64,000 nucleotides of DNA. Source: Tenacibaculum sp. 1_MG-2023 (GTDB taxonomy: Bacteria > Bacteroidota > Bacteroidia > Flavobacteriales > Flavobacteriaceae). The stretch spans positions 180,607 to 244,606 of the forward strand of contig NZ_JAUORH010000003.1 in NCBI RefSeq assembly GCF_030547425.1, written 5' to 3'. Under the pieces are notes generated by a model. The model had not been told where the DNA came from and did no database searches. It worked only from the letters and a program-made list of their open reading frames with translations. Positions 1 to 10,557 of the stretch are shown piece by piece. The number at the start of each line of letters is the position of its first letter. Position 1 is the stretch's first letter. The position numbers were made by a program, and so were the translations under genes.

Positions 1-43
1 CATTAATCACATTGGTCAAATTGTCCAAGTAGGAGAATATTAA
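1..43 (+). CDS. C-terminal end of a gene cut by the window edge, probably cas9
   Basis: Reading from base 2, thirteen codons (ending ...GQIVQVGEY) run to a TAA at 41-43. The identity cannot be read from so short a tail. It lies directly upstream of cas1, cas2 and a type II-C-like array on the same strand, and the usual order in flavobacterial II-C loci is cas9-cas1-cas2-array, so this is inferred to be the end of cas9. No HNH or RuvC motif is inside the window. Another upstream gene is possible. Confidence 0.5.
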   Translation, partial: INHIGQIVQVGEY

Positions 44-51
44 TTTTTGTA

Positions 52-88
52 AAAAGTCCATAAAATATTTAGTGTATGGGCTTTTTTT
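52..88 (+). terminator. Intrinsic terminator between the upstream gene and cas1
   Basis: A ten-base stem (arms 53-62 and 75-84, one G-U pair) with a 12-base loop is followed by seven T residues. It follows the stop of the presumed cas9 by nine bases and precedes the cas1 ATG at 102, so it could uncouple cas9 expression from cas1-cas2. Confidence 0.7.
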
Positions 89-101
89 AAGCTAAATAGT
101 T

Positions 102-1327
<1,226 letters not shown>

Positions 1328-1349
1328 TTTTTCTATTTCTACAAAATAC

Positions 1350-1377
1350 AAAAACCTCCCGAAAACAGGAGGTTTTT
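1350..1377. terminator. Bidirectional intrinsic terminator between cas2 and the array
   Basis: A perfect ten-base stem (1350-1359 with 1368-1377) encloses an 8-base loop. A runs precede it and T runs follow it, so a U tract forms on either strand. It can end the cas1-cas2 transcript on the plus strand and array transcription on the minus strand, which runs toward cas2. Confidence 0.85.
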
Positions 1378-1387
1378 AAATAGTTAC

Positions 1388-4300
1388 CTTGTGATTGCTC
1401 ACGTAAAAATACAATTTGAAATCAATTCACAACTAAAGTGCCAGCGGTTGGCTCTGTGGCTGACTTGTGATTGCTCACGTAAAAATACAATTTGAAATCA
1501 ATTCACAACTACAAGGCGTTTAGATTACGCATTAATGTACTTGTGATTGCTCACGTAAAAATACAATTTGAAATCAATTCACAACTATGGTGAAGTTCTA
1601 CCCCCACTAATTTTTCTTGTGATTGCTCACGTAAAAATACAATTTGAAATCAATTCACAACTATTATCATTCATTTTTTTTAGCTTTTTATCTTGTGATT
1701 GCTCACGTAAAAATACAATTTGAAATCAATTCACAACATAATAACTTTAATAATTATACAATGAATGCTTGTGATTGCTCACGTAAAAATACAATTTGAA
1801 ATCAATTCACAACTAAACATTTAACAAAAGCGGAGTTTGACGACTTGTGATTGCTCACGTAAAAATACAATTTGAAATCAATTCACAACAAGTTTTCTGA
1901 ATCTTTAAATAATCAATTACTTGTGATTGCTCACGTAAAAATACAATTTGAAATCAATTCACAACTAATTCGAGGTACAAAAAAAATAAAGTCAACTTGT
2001 GATTGCTCACGTAAAAATACAATTTGAAATCAATTCACAACTTAGATAATGTAATTAATTGTTGTTTCATACTTGTGATTGCTCACGTAAAAATACAATT
2101 TGAAATCAATTCACAACAAAATAAAATACAAGGCTACTGATTCAGAACTTGTGATTGCTCACGTAAAAATACAATTTGAAATCAATTCACAACTGGAAAA
2201 CGTAATAGAATTATACAACAAAACTTGTGATTGCTCACGTAAAAATACAATTTGAAATCAATTCACAACCTACACAGCCGTTTAGGTCTATTCTAATTTC
2301 TTGTGATTGCTCACGTAAAAATACAATTTGAAATCAATTCACAACTGGTCTTTTTTACAGAACAGAGTTAAGACCCTTGTGATTGCTCACGTAAAAATAC
2401 AATTTGAAATCAATTCACAACTATTGAAAATAAATATGGAGATAGAATATTCTTGTGATTGCTCACGTAAAAATACAATTTGAAATCAATTCACAACAGG
2501 CTAATTAATATTTATTTTTTTTAATTTCTTGTGATTGCTCACGTAAAAATACAATTTGAAATCAATTCACAACCTAATAAAAGAAGCTAAAAGAAGAGGT
2601 TATCTTGTGATTGCTCACGTAAAAATACAATTTGAAATCAATTCACAACACGATTCGTATTTAAAGGAATTACAAAAAGCTTGTGATTGCTCACGTAAAA
2701 ATACAATTTGAAATCAATTCACAACTCTTTGGTATTATAAAATAAATCTATAAAACTTGTGATTGCTCACGTAAAAATACAATTTGAAATCAATTCACAA
2801 CTTAAAAACAAAATTATGTTAACATTAGAAACTTGTGATTGCTCACGTAAAAATACAATTTGAAATCAATTCACAACTAAGGTGAAGTTCTGCCCCCACT
2901 AATTTTTCTTGTGATTGCTCACGTAAAAATACAATTTGAAATCAATTCACAACTAACTTACAGGAAGGATGGTAAAACTTACACTTGTGATTGCTCACGT
3001 AAAAATACAATTTGAAATCAATTCACAACTACCTATTATTTTAATTAAATTTTCTTTAGCTTGTGATTGCTCACGTAAAAATACAATTTGAAATCAATTC
3101 ACAACTCAGTAACTACGACACCTTTATTTCGGCATCTTGTGATTGCTCACGTAAAAATACAATTTGAAATCAATTCACAACTAAAACGGCGTTAGATGTT
3201 ACAGAACAATTCTTGTGATTGCTCACGTAAAAATACAATTTGAAATCAATTCACAACTATTTAACCGTGAAGATTTAAAAGTAATTGCTTGTGATTGCTC
3301 ACGTAAAAATACAATTTGAAATCAATTCACAACTCTTCACTCGCTTTTTCCCACATCTTTTTTCTTGTGATTGCTCACGTAAAAATACAATTTGAAATCA
3401 ATTCACAACATAATTAAGTCAAACAATGCTTCGTTGTCCCTTGTGATTGCTCACGTAAAAATACAATTTGAAATCAATTCACAACTAAATAACGGTTGTT
3501 TTATTTTACTATCAACTTGTGATTGCTCACGTAAAAATACAATTTGAAATCAATTCACAACTATTATTTCAATTAAATCTTTGTCCGATACCTTGTGATT
3601 GCTCACGTAAAAATACAATTTGAAATCAATTCACAACTAGCTTCAACTAAACGACATACTGGATTAGCTTGTGATTGCTCACGTAAAAATACAATTTGAA
3701 ATCAATTCACAACAAAATAAAAGGAGAAATAAGAAAGGATAACCTTGTGATTGCTCACGTAAAAATACAATTTGAAATCAATTCACAACTTTTTTGTGAA
3801 AGCAGAAAAAACAAATAACCTTGTGATTGCTCACGTAAAAATACAATTTGAAATCAATTCACAACTATTCAAAAGGATAGGTTTACGGCAAAATACTTGT
3901 GATTGCTCACGTAAAAATACAATTTGAAATCAATTCACAACTCCAAAAGTGTTCAACATTTGAACTAGAAACTTGTGATTGCTCACGTAAAAATACAATT
4001 TGAAATCAATTCACAACTTTATTGCTGTTGTGTATACAAATCCTTTACTTGTGATTGCTCACGTAAAAATACAATTTGAAATCAATTCACAACTATAGAG
4101 GACTGTACGTTCGCTGAAATAGGCTTGTGATTGCTCACGTAAAAATACAATTTGAAATCAATTCACAACTATAAAGCACCATTATGATAAAACATAAAAC
4201 TTGTGATTGCTCACGTAAAAATACAATTTGAAATCAATTCACAACCGTTTGTGTACTATTGATAAACGGGAAGGACTTGTGATTGCTCACGTAAAAATAC

Positions 4301-5445
4301 AATTTGAAATCAATTCACAACTTTTTCTCTTTCCGCTTGTGATTTAGTAGTCTTGTGATTGCTCACGTAAAAATACAATTTGAAATCAATTCACAACGAT
4401 TTACTTGTTTTGTGTCGTTATTAATACCTTGTGATTGCTCACGTAAAAATACAATTTGAAATCAATTCACAACTACTAATCCATTACCTACTGTAGTAAT
4501 TGGCTTGTGATTGCTCACGTAAAAATACAATTTGAAATCAATTCACAACCCATTTATCTTGAACATATATAACTGTTAACTTGTGATTGCTCACGTAAAA
4601 ATACAATTTGAAATCAATTCACAACTAATTAGTTTATTTAAACATAACACACTACCTTGTGATTGCTCACGTAAAAATACAATTTGAAATCAATTCACAA
4701 CTTGATAAATGGGAAGGATAAAGAGTTGCTACTTGTGATTGCTCACGTAAAAATACAATTTGAAATCAATTCACAACTCATAGGTTTAGCAACTTTGTTC
4801 GGCTTATCTTGTGATTGCTCACGTAAAAATACAATTTGAAATCAATTCACAACTCGTTCTCCATAGGTTTTTACTGTTTTGGTCTTGTGATTGCTCACGT
4901 AAAAATACAATTTGAAATCAATTCACAACGGATGTTCAAGTCTTTCAATTCGTATTTAACTTGTGATTGCTCACGTAAAAATACAATTTGAAATCAATTC
5001 ACAACTTAACCCTTCTGATGCAACCTCTGCTGCTGCTTGTGATTGCTCACGTAAAAATACAATTTGAAATCAATTCACAACACGGATGAATATACAGTAG
5101 TGGAATAGTTACTTGTGATTGCTCACGTAAAAATACAATTTGAAATCAATTCACAACGATAAATGGTTTTAACTGTGTTTACATCGGCTTGTGATTGCTC
5201 ACGTAAAAATACAATTTGAAATCAATTCACAACATATTGTCTTTTATATGTTTTTTTAAATCACTTGTGATTGCTCACGTAAAAATACAATTTGAAATCA
5301 ATTCACAACTAAGAATTAAAATGAACCTCAAAAACAACACTTGTGATTGCTCACGTAAAAATACAATTTGAAATCAATTCACAACTCTAAACCTGTATCC
5401 GTCCCTACAATAACTCTTGTGATTGCTCACGTAAAAATACAATTG
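1388..5445 (-). CRISPR. Type II-C CRISPR array: 53 full 46-bp repeats plus one truncated repeat, 53 spacers
   Basis: Repeats of 46 bp start at 1388 and recur every 76 bp; the last begins at 5416, exactly 53 periods away, so spacers are 30 bp (listed individually, spacer n starts at 1434 + 76(n-1)). The final repeat (5416-5445) keeps only about 29-30 bases, marking the old, trailing end; the cas2 side is then the acquisition end. On the minus strand the repeat begins GTTGTGAATTGATTTCAAAT, resembling known Bacteroidetes II-C repeats that begin GTTGTGATTTGCTTTCAAAT, so crRNAs are probably read on the minus strand. The repeat ends form an imperfect inverted repeat (TTGTGA/TCACAA). No tracrRNA is visible; it presumably lies near cas9 outside the window. 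Confidence 0.99.
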
Positions 5446-5458
5446 TAAATAACTAAAC

Positions 5459-8095
5459 CTACTTCCAAACAACATTTTTCTTGGTCAATTCATTGTTTAC
5501 ATTGTGAATATGGAAAAGACGTGCCTTTAATAACAGCTTCCTTCCATTCATAGTTCGAGTATACACCAACTTAGATTTACCAAGATGTTTGTTCCAGCAA
5601 GATTGAAAAACTAGGCATTCTTTTTTACGAACACCAAAAATTTCAGGAACAGAAAAAAAATTATGTAGCTTTAATTTTTTACGAAGCCAATTTGTTTTTA
5701 TCAATAAATACTTAGGGTTATCAATAGGTTGGAGTAGCTCATCCAAAGCTTTTATAATTAAAGTATTCTCATATCTATTTGCTCCATGTATAGTACAAGA
5801 AACATTTCCTTTAGCTAATAATTGAGTTTGAATTTGTATTTTGTTTAAAGGAGTTGTTAAATGATTTAATTCATTAAGAGATTCTAAAATGACGAATGCC
5901 ATTTTATCTATTTTCTTATGAATCAATCCGAAGTATAGATATAGTTGTGTAGACTTGTAAATTTTGTAACCAAAAGTTAATCCCAAAGCTGATGACAAAG
6001 CAAAAAGGAAGTAAATAATTCCTTTTTGTAAGAGTACGTTAAAGTTTTTAATGATAAACTCCGGTAGAAAAAAGGATAAACCAACAATAATTTCGCTAAT
6101 CGCGTACTTTACAATATCTTGATAGTATAACTTTTTCTGTTTGGGAAACTGCTTGTTCCTTTCATTATAAAAAGTAAGTTCTTTGCTAATTCCTTTTCCA
6201 TGACTAACGGCATTTTTCCATTGTTTAGCAATCAAATTTCTGTTTTCAGAAAGCGCTAAGGTTTGTTTATTTAAACTATCAATATCTTCATCAATAAAAT
6301 TAGCAGGAAGCTGTAAACGTTCAATCCCGTTAGAAATAACAGCTTTTTCATCATTAGAAATACCCAAAAAAGCATCGAAACGACGTGAAAGAATTTCAAA
6401 ATCTCGTCCTCCCAACTCATCTGAAATATCAATACATGCCAAATGCCAAATTAAGCCTACTTTATTAGGGTTTTTACTGTTTACTCTAATTGCACGACCA
6501 CGCATTTGATTTGAAGTAACAAACGACCCCACAACTGACGCTAAAATTAAACTATTAATAGATGGAGCATCCCAACCTTCACCTAATAGTGATTTTGTTC
6601 CCACTAACACTTTAATATGTCCGAGTTCAAAAAGCTGCGTAATGACTTCAACAATACTATGTTTAGATGAGTTTTTAGTTGTAAGAATTACAAATTCAGT
6701 GTCTGATTTTAAAGGAGTATAATTGTAGTTTTCAATAGTATCAATTAAACCAAGCTTTGCAATATTACTACTATGAATAATTACCAAACTACCTGTAAGA
6801 ACTGCTAAACTATTTTTATTTTTTGTAGCTATTCTAACATGATGAAAAATAGGAACAACACCCAGTTTTTTTATTTCTTTTATTTCAGTTAAAGAGCAAT
6901 TTAGGTATTCTTTTCTGATATAATCAGATAAAATAACACAACGCAAATCATCCTGTAAATTTTGTTGTTCTTGTTGAACAATGGTGGTAATACTTTTTAA
7001 TTTGCTAGGACTATTACTGAGTGATTTATACAAAAGTTCATTTCCTACTAAATTGACTTTGTTTTTACTGAAAACTGCCAATTTTCGAAGTCTTTTTTCT
7101 AAAAAATCTAAATAAACTTCATCTTCAATAAGGTTTTCACGATCAGTTACCAATAAGTGTTGAAATAAAATTTGAATCCATTCATTTGTAATTGAAGGAA
7201 AATCAATCTCTTCATCTTTATCAAAACCTAATATACGTAGTTTTTCAAAAGGAATAGTTTCTCCTGCTTCATGTAAGAAGATTAGCATTGAAGAAAAGAA
7301 GTCGGAATACTTGTAGAGTTCTTCTAAGTTTTCCTCTGTTTTAGCATAAAATCTATGCTGTTTTAGAAAAGAAATAAATTTTTCATCTTTTAAAATGTTA
7401 GTAACAAACTGAGAAATTTTCAGCCTAAAATCAGTAATAAAATTAATTTCTTGATCTTCAGGTTTGGATAGAAAAACTAAATCTTGATGTGGACAAAGGT
7501 TTTGTTCTTTAACCAAATCAGGAACAACAATTTCATCGTCTATTTCTCCACACAGTTTAAAATATTTTTGAATTTCAGCATTTTCACTATCGTAGGGTGG
7601 AGTAGCAGTTAAAGAAACAACAGTTTGCATGTGTCGCTCTTTTAAATCAAACAAACATTTCCACCAAGCATTTTTTAAATGATGTGCTTCATCTAATAAT
7701 AAAACTTCTATTTGATGTTTTTTAAAGAACTTGTAATAGTCTTCTTTAGTTTCAAAAGACTTATAAAAACTATGCAGGGATTGATATGTAGAAAAGGTAA
7801 TATCAGAAGGTTGCTTAATATCAAATGAAATCTGTTTGAAATTACAATCGGTAGTAAAAAAGTTTTGTAAACGATCTTCCCATTGATTTCTAATGGTTAA
7901 AGTAGGAGCTAAAATCAATGTTTTTTTACCTATTTTTTTAATAATTTCTATCCCTAAAATTGTTTTTCCAGAACCAGGTGGCGCAACTATATGAAAATGA
8001 TCATCCTGTATATGAGCTGAAAAATTTTGAAGCACTTTTGCTTGATAAGGTCTCCAGTCAAATAAAAAGTTAAGTTTGGTAATAGCTGCGTTCAA
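5459..8095 (-). CDS. SF2 DEAD/DEAH-type helicase with a C-terminal membrane region
   Basis: An 878-aa ATP-dependent nucleic-acid helicase or translocase. Visible motifs are a RPYQ motif (15-18), Walker A PPGSGKT (39-45), motif Ia APTLTIRNQW (63-72), DEAH (135-138), TAT (163-165), the GEGWDAP segment and the arginine-finger motif QMRGRAIR (530-537). After the helicase core, about residues 660-715 hold two hydrophobic stretches (FFLPEFIIKNF..., IIYFLFALSSALGLTFGY) that look like membrane segments, unusual for this family. The C-terminus shows no recognised nuclease. The stop lies 13 bases from the truncated CRISPR repeat and there is no terminator between, so transcripts would run into the array. 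It is not Cas3: no HD domain and wrong CRISPR type. Its role is unknown; a defence function is inference from position. Confidence 0.85.
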   Translation of the reverse strand: MNAAITKLNFLFDWRPYQAKVLQNFSAHIQDDHFHIVAPPGSGKTILGIEIIKKIGKKTLILAPTLTIRNQWEDRLQNFFTTDCNFKQISFDIKQPSDITFSTYQSLHSFYKSFETKEDYYKFFKKHQIEVLLLDEAHHLKNAWWKCLFDLKERHMQTVVSLTATPPYDSENAEIQKYFKLCGEIDDEIVVPDLVKEQNLCPHQDLVFLSKPEDQEINFITDFRLKISQFVTNILKDEKFISFLKQHRFYAKTEENLEELYKYSDFFSSMLIFLHEAGETIPFEKLRILGFDKDEEIDFPSITNEWIQILFQHLLVTDRENLIEDEVYLDFLEKRLRKLAVFSKNKVNLVGNELLYKSLSNSPSKLKSITTIVQQEQQNLQDDLRCVILSDYIRKEYLNCSLTEIKEIKKLGVVPIFHHVRIATKNKNSLAVLTGSLVIIHSSNIAKLGLIDTIENYNYTPLKSDTEFVILTTKNSSKHSIVEVITQLFELGHIKVLVGTKSLLGEGWDAPSINSLILASVVGSFVTSNQMRGRAIRVNSKNPNKVGLIWHLACIDISDELGGRDFEILSRRFDAFLGISNDEKAVISNGIERLQLPANFIDEDIDSLNKQTLALSENRNLIAKQWKNAVSHGKGISKELTFYNERNKQFPKQKKLYYQDIVKYAISEIIVGLSFFLPEFIIKNFNVLLQKGIIYFLFALSSALGLTFGYKIYKSTQLYLYFGLIHKKIDKMAFVILESLNELNHLTTPLNKIQIQTQLLAKGNVSCTIHGANRYENTLIIKALDELLQPIDNPKYLLIKTNWLRKKLKLHNFFSVPEIFGVRKKECLVFQSCWNKHLGKSKLVYTRTMNGRKLLLKARLFHIHNVNNELTKKNVVWK

Positions 8096-8344
8096 TAATT
8101 TTTAATTAGGTTAAAGAGTTCAAAAATAGAATTTTGAGCTAACAAACAAAAGTTTAATTAGATATTAAATTATTCGTAACGATATTCTCTGTTTACAGAG
8201 ATAACAATAATCTATTTATTGTTTTTTATAGTTGAATTGAGAATAATTTAATCAATAAAGAAGAAGTTAGAAATATTTAACGTATAAAATCATGAAAAAA
8301 TCGTTGCTTTTTAGTAACTTCGCAAGCGTTTAAAATTATACACT

Positions 8345-9664
8345 ATGGCTAGATACGAATTGAAGTTGCCTAAAATGGGCGAAAGTGTTGCAGAAGCAAC
8401 AATAACTTCTTGGGTAAAAGAAGTTGGAGAAACTATTGATATAGATGATACCGTTGTTGAAGTAGCTACAGATAAAGTAGATAGCGAAGTACCTAGTGAA
8501 GTTGAAGGAACTTTAGTTGAAATCTTATTCGAAAAAGATGCTGTTGTGCAAGTAGGAGAAACTATTGCAATTATAGAAGTAGAAGTAGAAGTAGAAGGAG
8601 AGGAAGGAGCAACAACTGATGTGTCTAAGAAAGAAGAGGTTAAACCAAAAACTGTAGCTGCAGTAGAAAAAACAGTTGAAGTAGCTAAAGAAACAGCAGC
8701 TACTACGATTGATACTTCATCAAGCGATCGTTTTTACTCACCATTAGTAAAAAGTATTGCACAAACAGAAGGAATATCGGTTGAAGAGTTAGAAACTATA
8801 AAAGGAACGGGTAAAGAAGGAAGAGTTACTAAAAATGATATTTTATCATATTTAGAAAATAGAGGAGGTCAACCAAGAGTTGCAGCACCAGCTTCAACAG
8901 AAAAGAAATCGGCACCTCAATCAGCACCAGCACCAACTCCAGTTTCATTAAGTGGTCAAGATGAAATTATAGAAATGAGCCGTATGGGGAAATTAATCTC
9001 TAAACATATGATCGATTCTATTCAAACATCAGCTCATGTACAGTCGTTTATCGAAATTGATGTAACTAATATTGTTAATTGGAGAAATAAGGTTAAAAAT
9101 GCTTACCAACAAAGAGAAGGAGAGAAATTAACGTTTACACCAATATTTATGCAAGCTGTAGCTTCTACAATTAAGAGGCACCCTATGATAAACATTTCTG
9201 TTGATGGTGATAAAATCATTAAAAGAGGAAATGTAAACTTAGGAATGGCTGCAGCGCTACCTGATGGGAATTTAATTGTACCAGTAATTAAAAATGCTGA
9301 TATGTTGAATTTAGTGGGGATGACTAAGCAAATAAATGATTTAGCAACTAGAGCTCGTGCTAATAAGTTAAAACCAGATGAAATTCAAGGAGGAACTTAT
9401 ACGGTAACTAATGTTGGAAGTTTTGGGAGTATTACAGGTACACCAATAATAAACCAACCTCAAGTGGCAATTTTAGCTTTAGGAGCTATTGTTAAAAAAC
9501 CTGCTGTTATTGAAACTCCAGAAGGAGATTTTATAGGAATCCGTCATAAGATGATTGTTTCACATTCTTACGATCATAGAGTGGTAAATGGAGCCCTAGG
9601 AGGTATGTTTATTAAAACATTAAAAGATATTTTAGAATCTTGGGATGTAAATCAAGATTTTTAA
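8345..9664 (+). CDS. Dihydrolipoamide acyltransferase (E2) of a 2-oxo acid dehydrogenase complex
   Basis: Transfers acyl groups from lipoate to CoA in a 2-oxo acid dehydrogenase complex. Domains in order: lipoyl domain (about 1-80) with the lipoylated Lys44 in ATDKVDSE; a Glu/Val/Ala/Thr-rich linker; a peripheral E1/E3-binding domain (about 131-168, YSPLVKSIAQ...GRVTKNDIL); a second Ala/Pro linker; and the catalytic domain with His411 in DHRVVNG. The family motif is normally DHRxxDG, so Asp is replaced by Asn415 here. No E1 or E3 gene is adjacent. Whether the substrate is pyruvate, 2-oxoglutarate or branched-chain acids cannot be settled; the overall look favours the branched-chain type of flavobacteria. 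Confidence 0.93.
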   Translation: MARYELKLPKMGESVAEATITSWVKEVGETIDIDDTVVEVATDKVDSEVPSEVEGTLVEILFEKDAVVQVGETIAIIEVEVEVEGEEGATTDVSKKEEVKPKTVAAVEKTVEVAKETAATTIDTSSSDRFYSPLVKSIAQTEGISVEELETIKGTGKEGRVTKNDILSYLENRGGQPRVAAPASTEKKSAPQSAPAPTPVSLSGQDEIIEMSRMGKLISKHMIDSIQTSAHVQSFIEIDVTNIVNWRNKVKNAYQQREGEKLTFTPIFMQAVASTIKRHPMINISVDGDKIIKRGNVNLGMAAALPDGNLIVPVIKNADMLNLVGMTKQINDLATRARANKLKPDEIQGGTYTVTNVGSFGSITGTPIINQPQVAILALGAIVKKPAVIETPEGDFIGIRHKMIVSHSYDHRVVNGALGGMFIKTLKDILESWDVNQDF

Positions 9665-9684
9665 TAAAAGCGATATAATATTTT

Positions 9685-9717
9685 AAAAGGCTTAGGTGTT
9701 CACCTAAGCCTTTTTTA
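9685..9717 (+). terminator. Intrinsic terminator after the E2 gene
   Basis: A perfect stem (AAGGCTTAGGTG paired with CACCTAAGCCTT) with a two-base TT loop is followed by a T-rich tract. It ends the monocistronic E2 transcript. Confidence 0.9.
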
Positions 9718-9768
9718 TTTTTAGCTATATTAGCTACTTTAAACTATTAATAGAAATCAAAAAAAAAG

Positions 9769-10509
9769 ATGAAAAAAATTTTAATAGCACTTTTGTTAGG
9801 TGTAACAATGATTAGTACAGCACAAGAAAAAGTGTTACTTCGTTTAAATTATGAAAAAGGACAAAAGTATACTATGGACATGAAAATGGCTCAGGTAATA
9901 GGTGTTGGAGTAATGACAAATGATATGCATATTCAAATGAAATATAATATAACCAGTGTTTCAGATGATACGTATGAAAGTAGTTCTAAAATCACCAAGA
10001 TGGCAATGGATATGAAGCAAGGAGGAGTACCAATGTCTTACGATTCAACTAAAAAAGATGAAGAGTTGGATGAAACTGGTAAGATGATGAAATCTAGAAT
10101 GAAGCCAATGTTATCAGCTACAATTATCACAAAAGGAGATAACTTAGGAAATATCTTAGAAACAAAAGTTGAACCTAGTAATATTCAAGGAGCAAAAGAT
10201 TTTTCAAAGCAATCAAGTAGTGTGATTTATCCTAAAGAAGCAGTTGGGGTAGGAGATACTTGGACAAAGACTAAAAGTGATGGTGCAATGAGTTTTAGTT
10301 TTACCTATAAAGTTAAATCAATATCTTCTAACAATGTTTTAATAGATGTTTCAGGAAAGGTTACGGGAGCGGCTAATGGAGATATTACAGGTACTATGGA
10401 TATAGAAAGAGATTCAGGGATGCCTTTAGAATCAAATATTAATATGACAATGAAGATTCAAGGACAAGATGCAACAACAAACGTGATAACAAAGTTAATT
10501 AAAGGTTAA
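9769..10509 (+). CDS. Secreted protein, DUF6263-like
   Basis: A 246-aa protein with a Sec signal peptide (MKKILIALLLGVTMISTAQ). The mature part is beta-rich and Met/Lys-rich, with repeated short strands and a central segment IYPKEAVGVGDTWTKTKSDG. This pattern (a GDTW block in the middle and a C-terminal 'GTMDIERDSGMPLESNINMTM' style strand pair) is what I associate with DUF6263 periplasmic or outer-membrane proteins. No catalytic motif is seen and the function is unknown. It is flanked by terminators on both sides, so it is probably transcribed alone. Confidence 0.7.
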   Translation: MKKILIALLLGVTMISTAQEKVLLRLNYEKGQKYTMDMKMAQVIGVGVMTNDMHIQMKYNITSVSDDTYESSSKITKMAMDMKQGGVPMSYDSTKKDEELDETGKMMKSRMKPMLSATIITKGDNLGNILETKVEPSNIQGAKDFSKQSSSVIYPKEAVGVGDTWTKTKSDGAMSFSFTYKVKSISSNNVLIDVSGKVTGAANGDITGTMDIERDSGMPLESNINMTMKIQGQDATTNVITKLIKG

Positions 10510-10525
10510 GAAAAATATTTTAATT

Positions 10526-10557
10526 AAAAAGCTCAGAATAAATTCTGAGCTTTTATC
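10526..10557. terminator. Bidirectional terminator between convergent genes
   Basis: A perfect 13-base stem (10527-10539 with 10542-10554) with flanking A and T runs. It overlaps the stop codon of the minus-strand GNAT gene (10553-10555) and serves both converging transcripts. Confidence 0.88.

Noticed and set aside
4322..4351. Spacer 39 contains CTTGTGATT, the first nine bases of the repeat
   Set aside because: Nine bases in a 30-base A/T-rich spacer can arise by chance, and there is no other sign of repeat recombination there.
1388..5445. Plus-strand crRNA orientation with a leader at the cas2 side
   Set aside because: The plus-strand repeat fits the promoter consensus less well, and the minus-strand sequence resembles known Bacteroidetes II-C repeats. 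It is not fully excluded.
5459..8095. Helicase read as Cas3 or another cas gene
   Set aside because: No HD nuclease domain, no Cascade genes, and the locus is type II. The Q/DEAH/QxxGRxxR motifs fit a general SF2 helicase.
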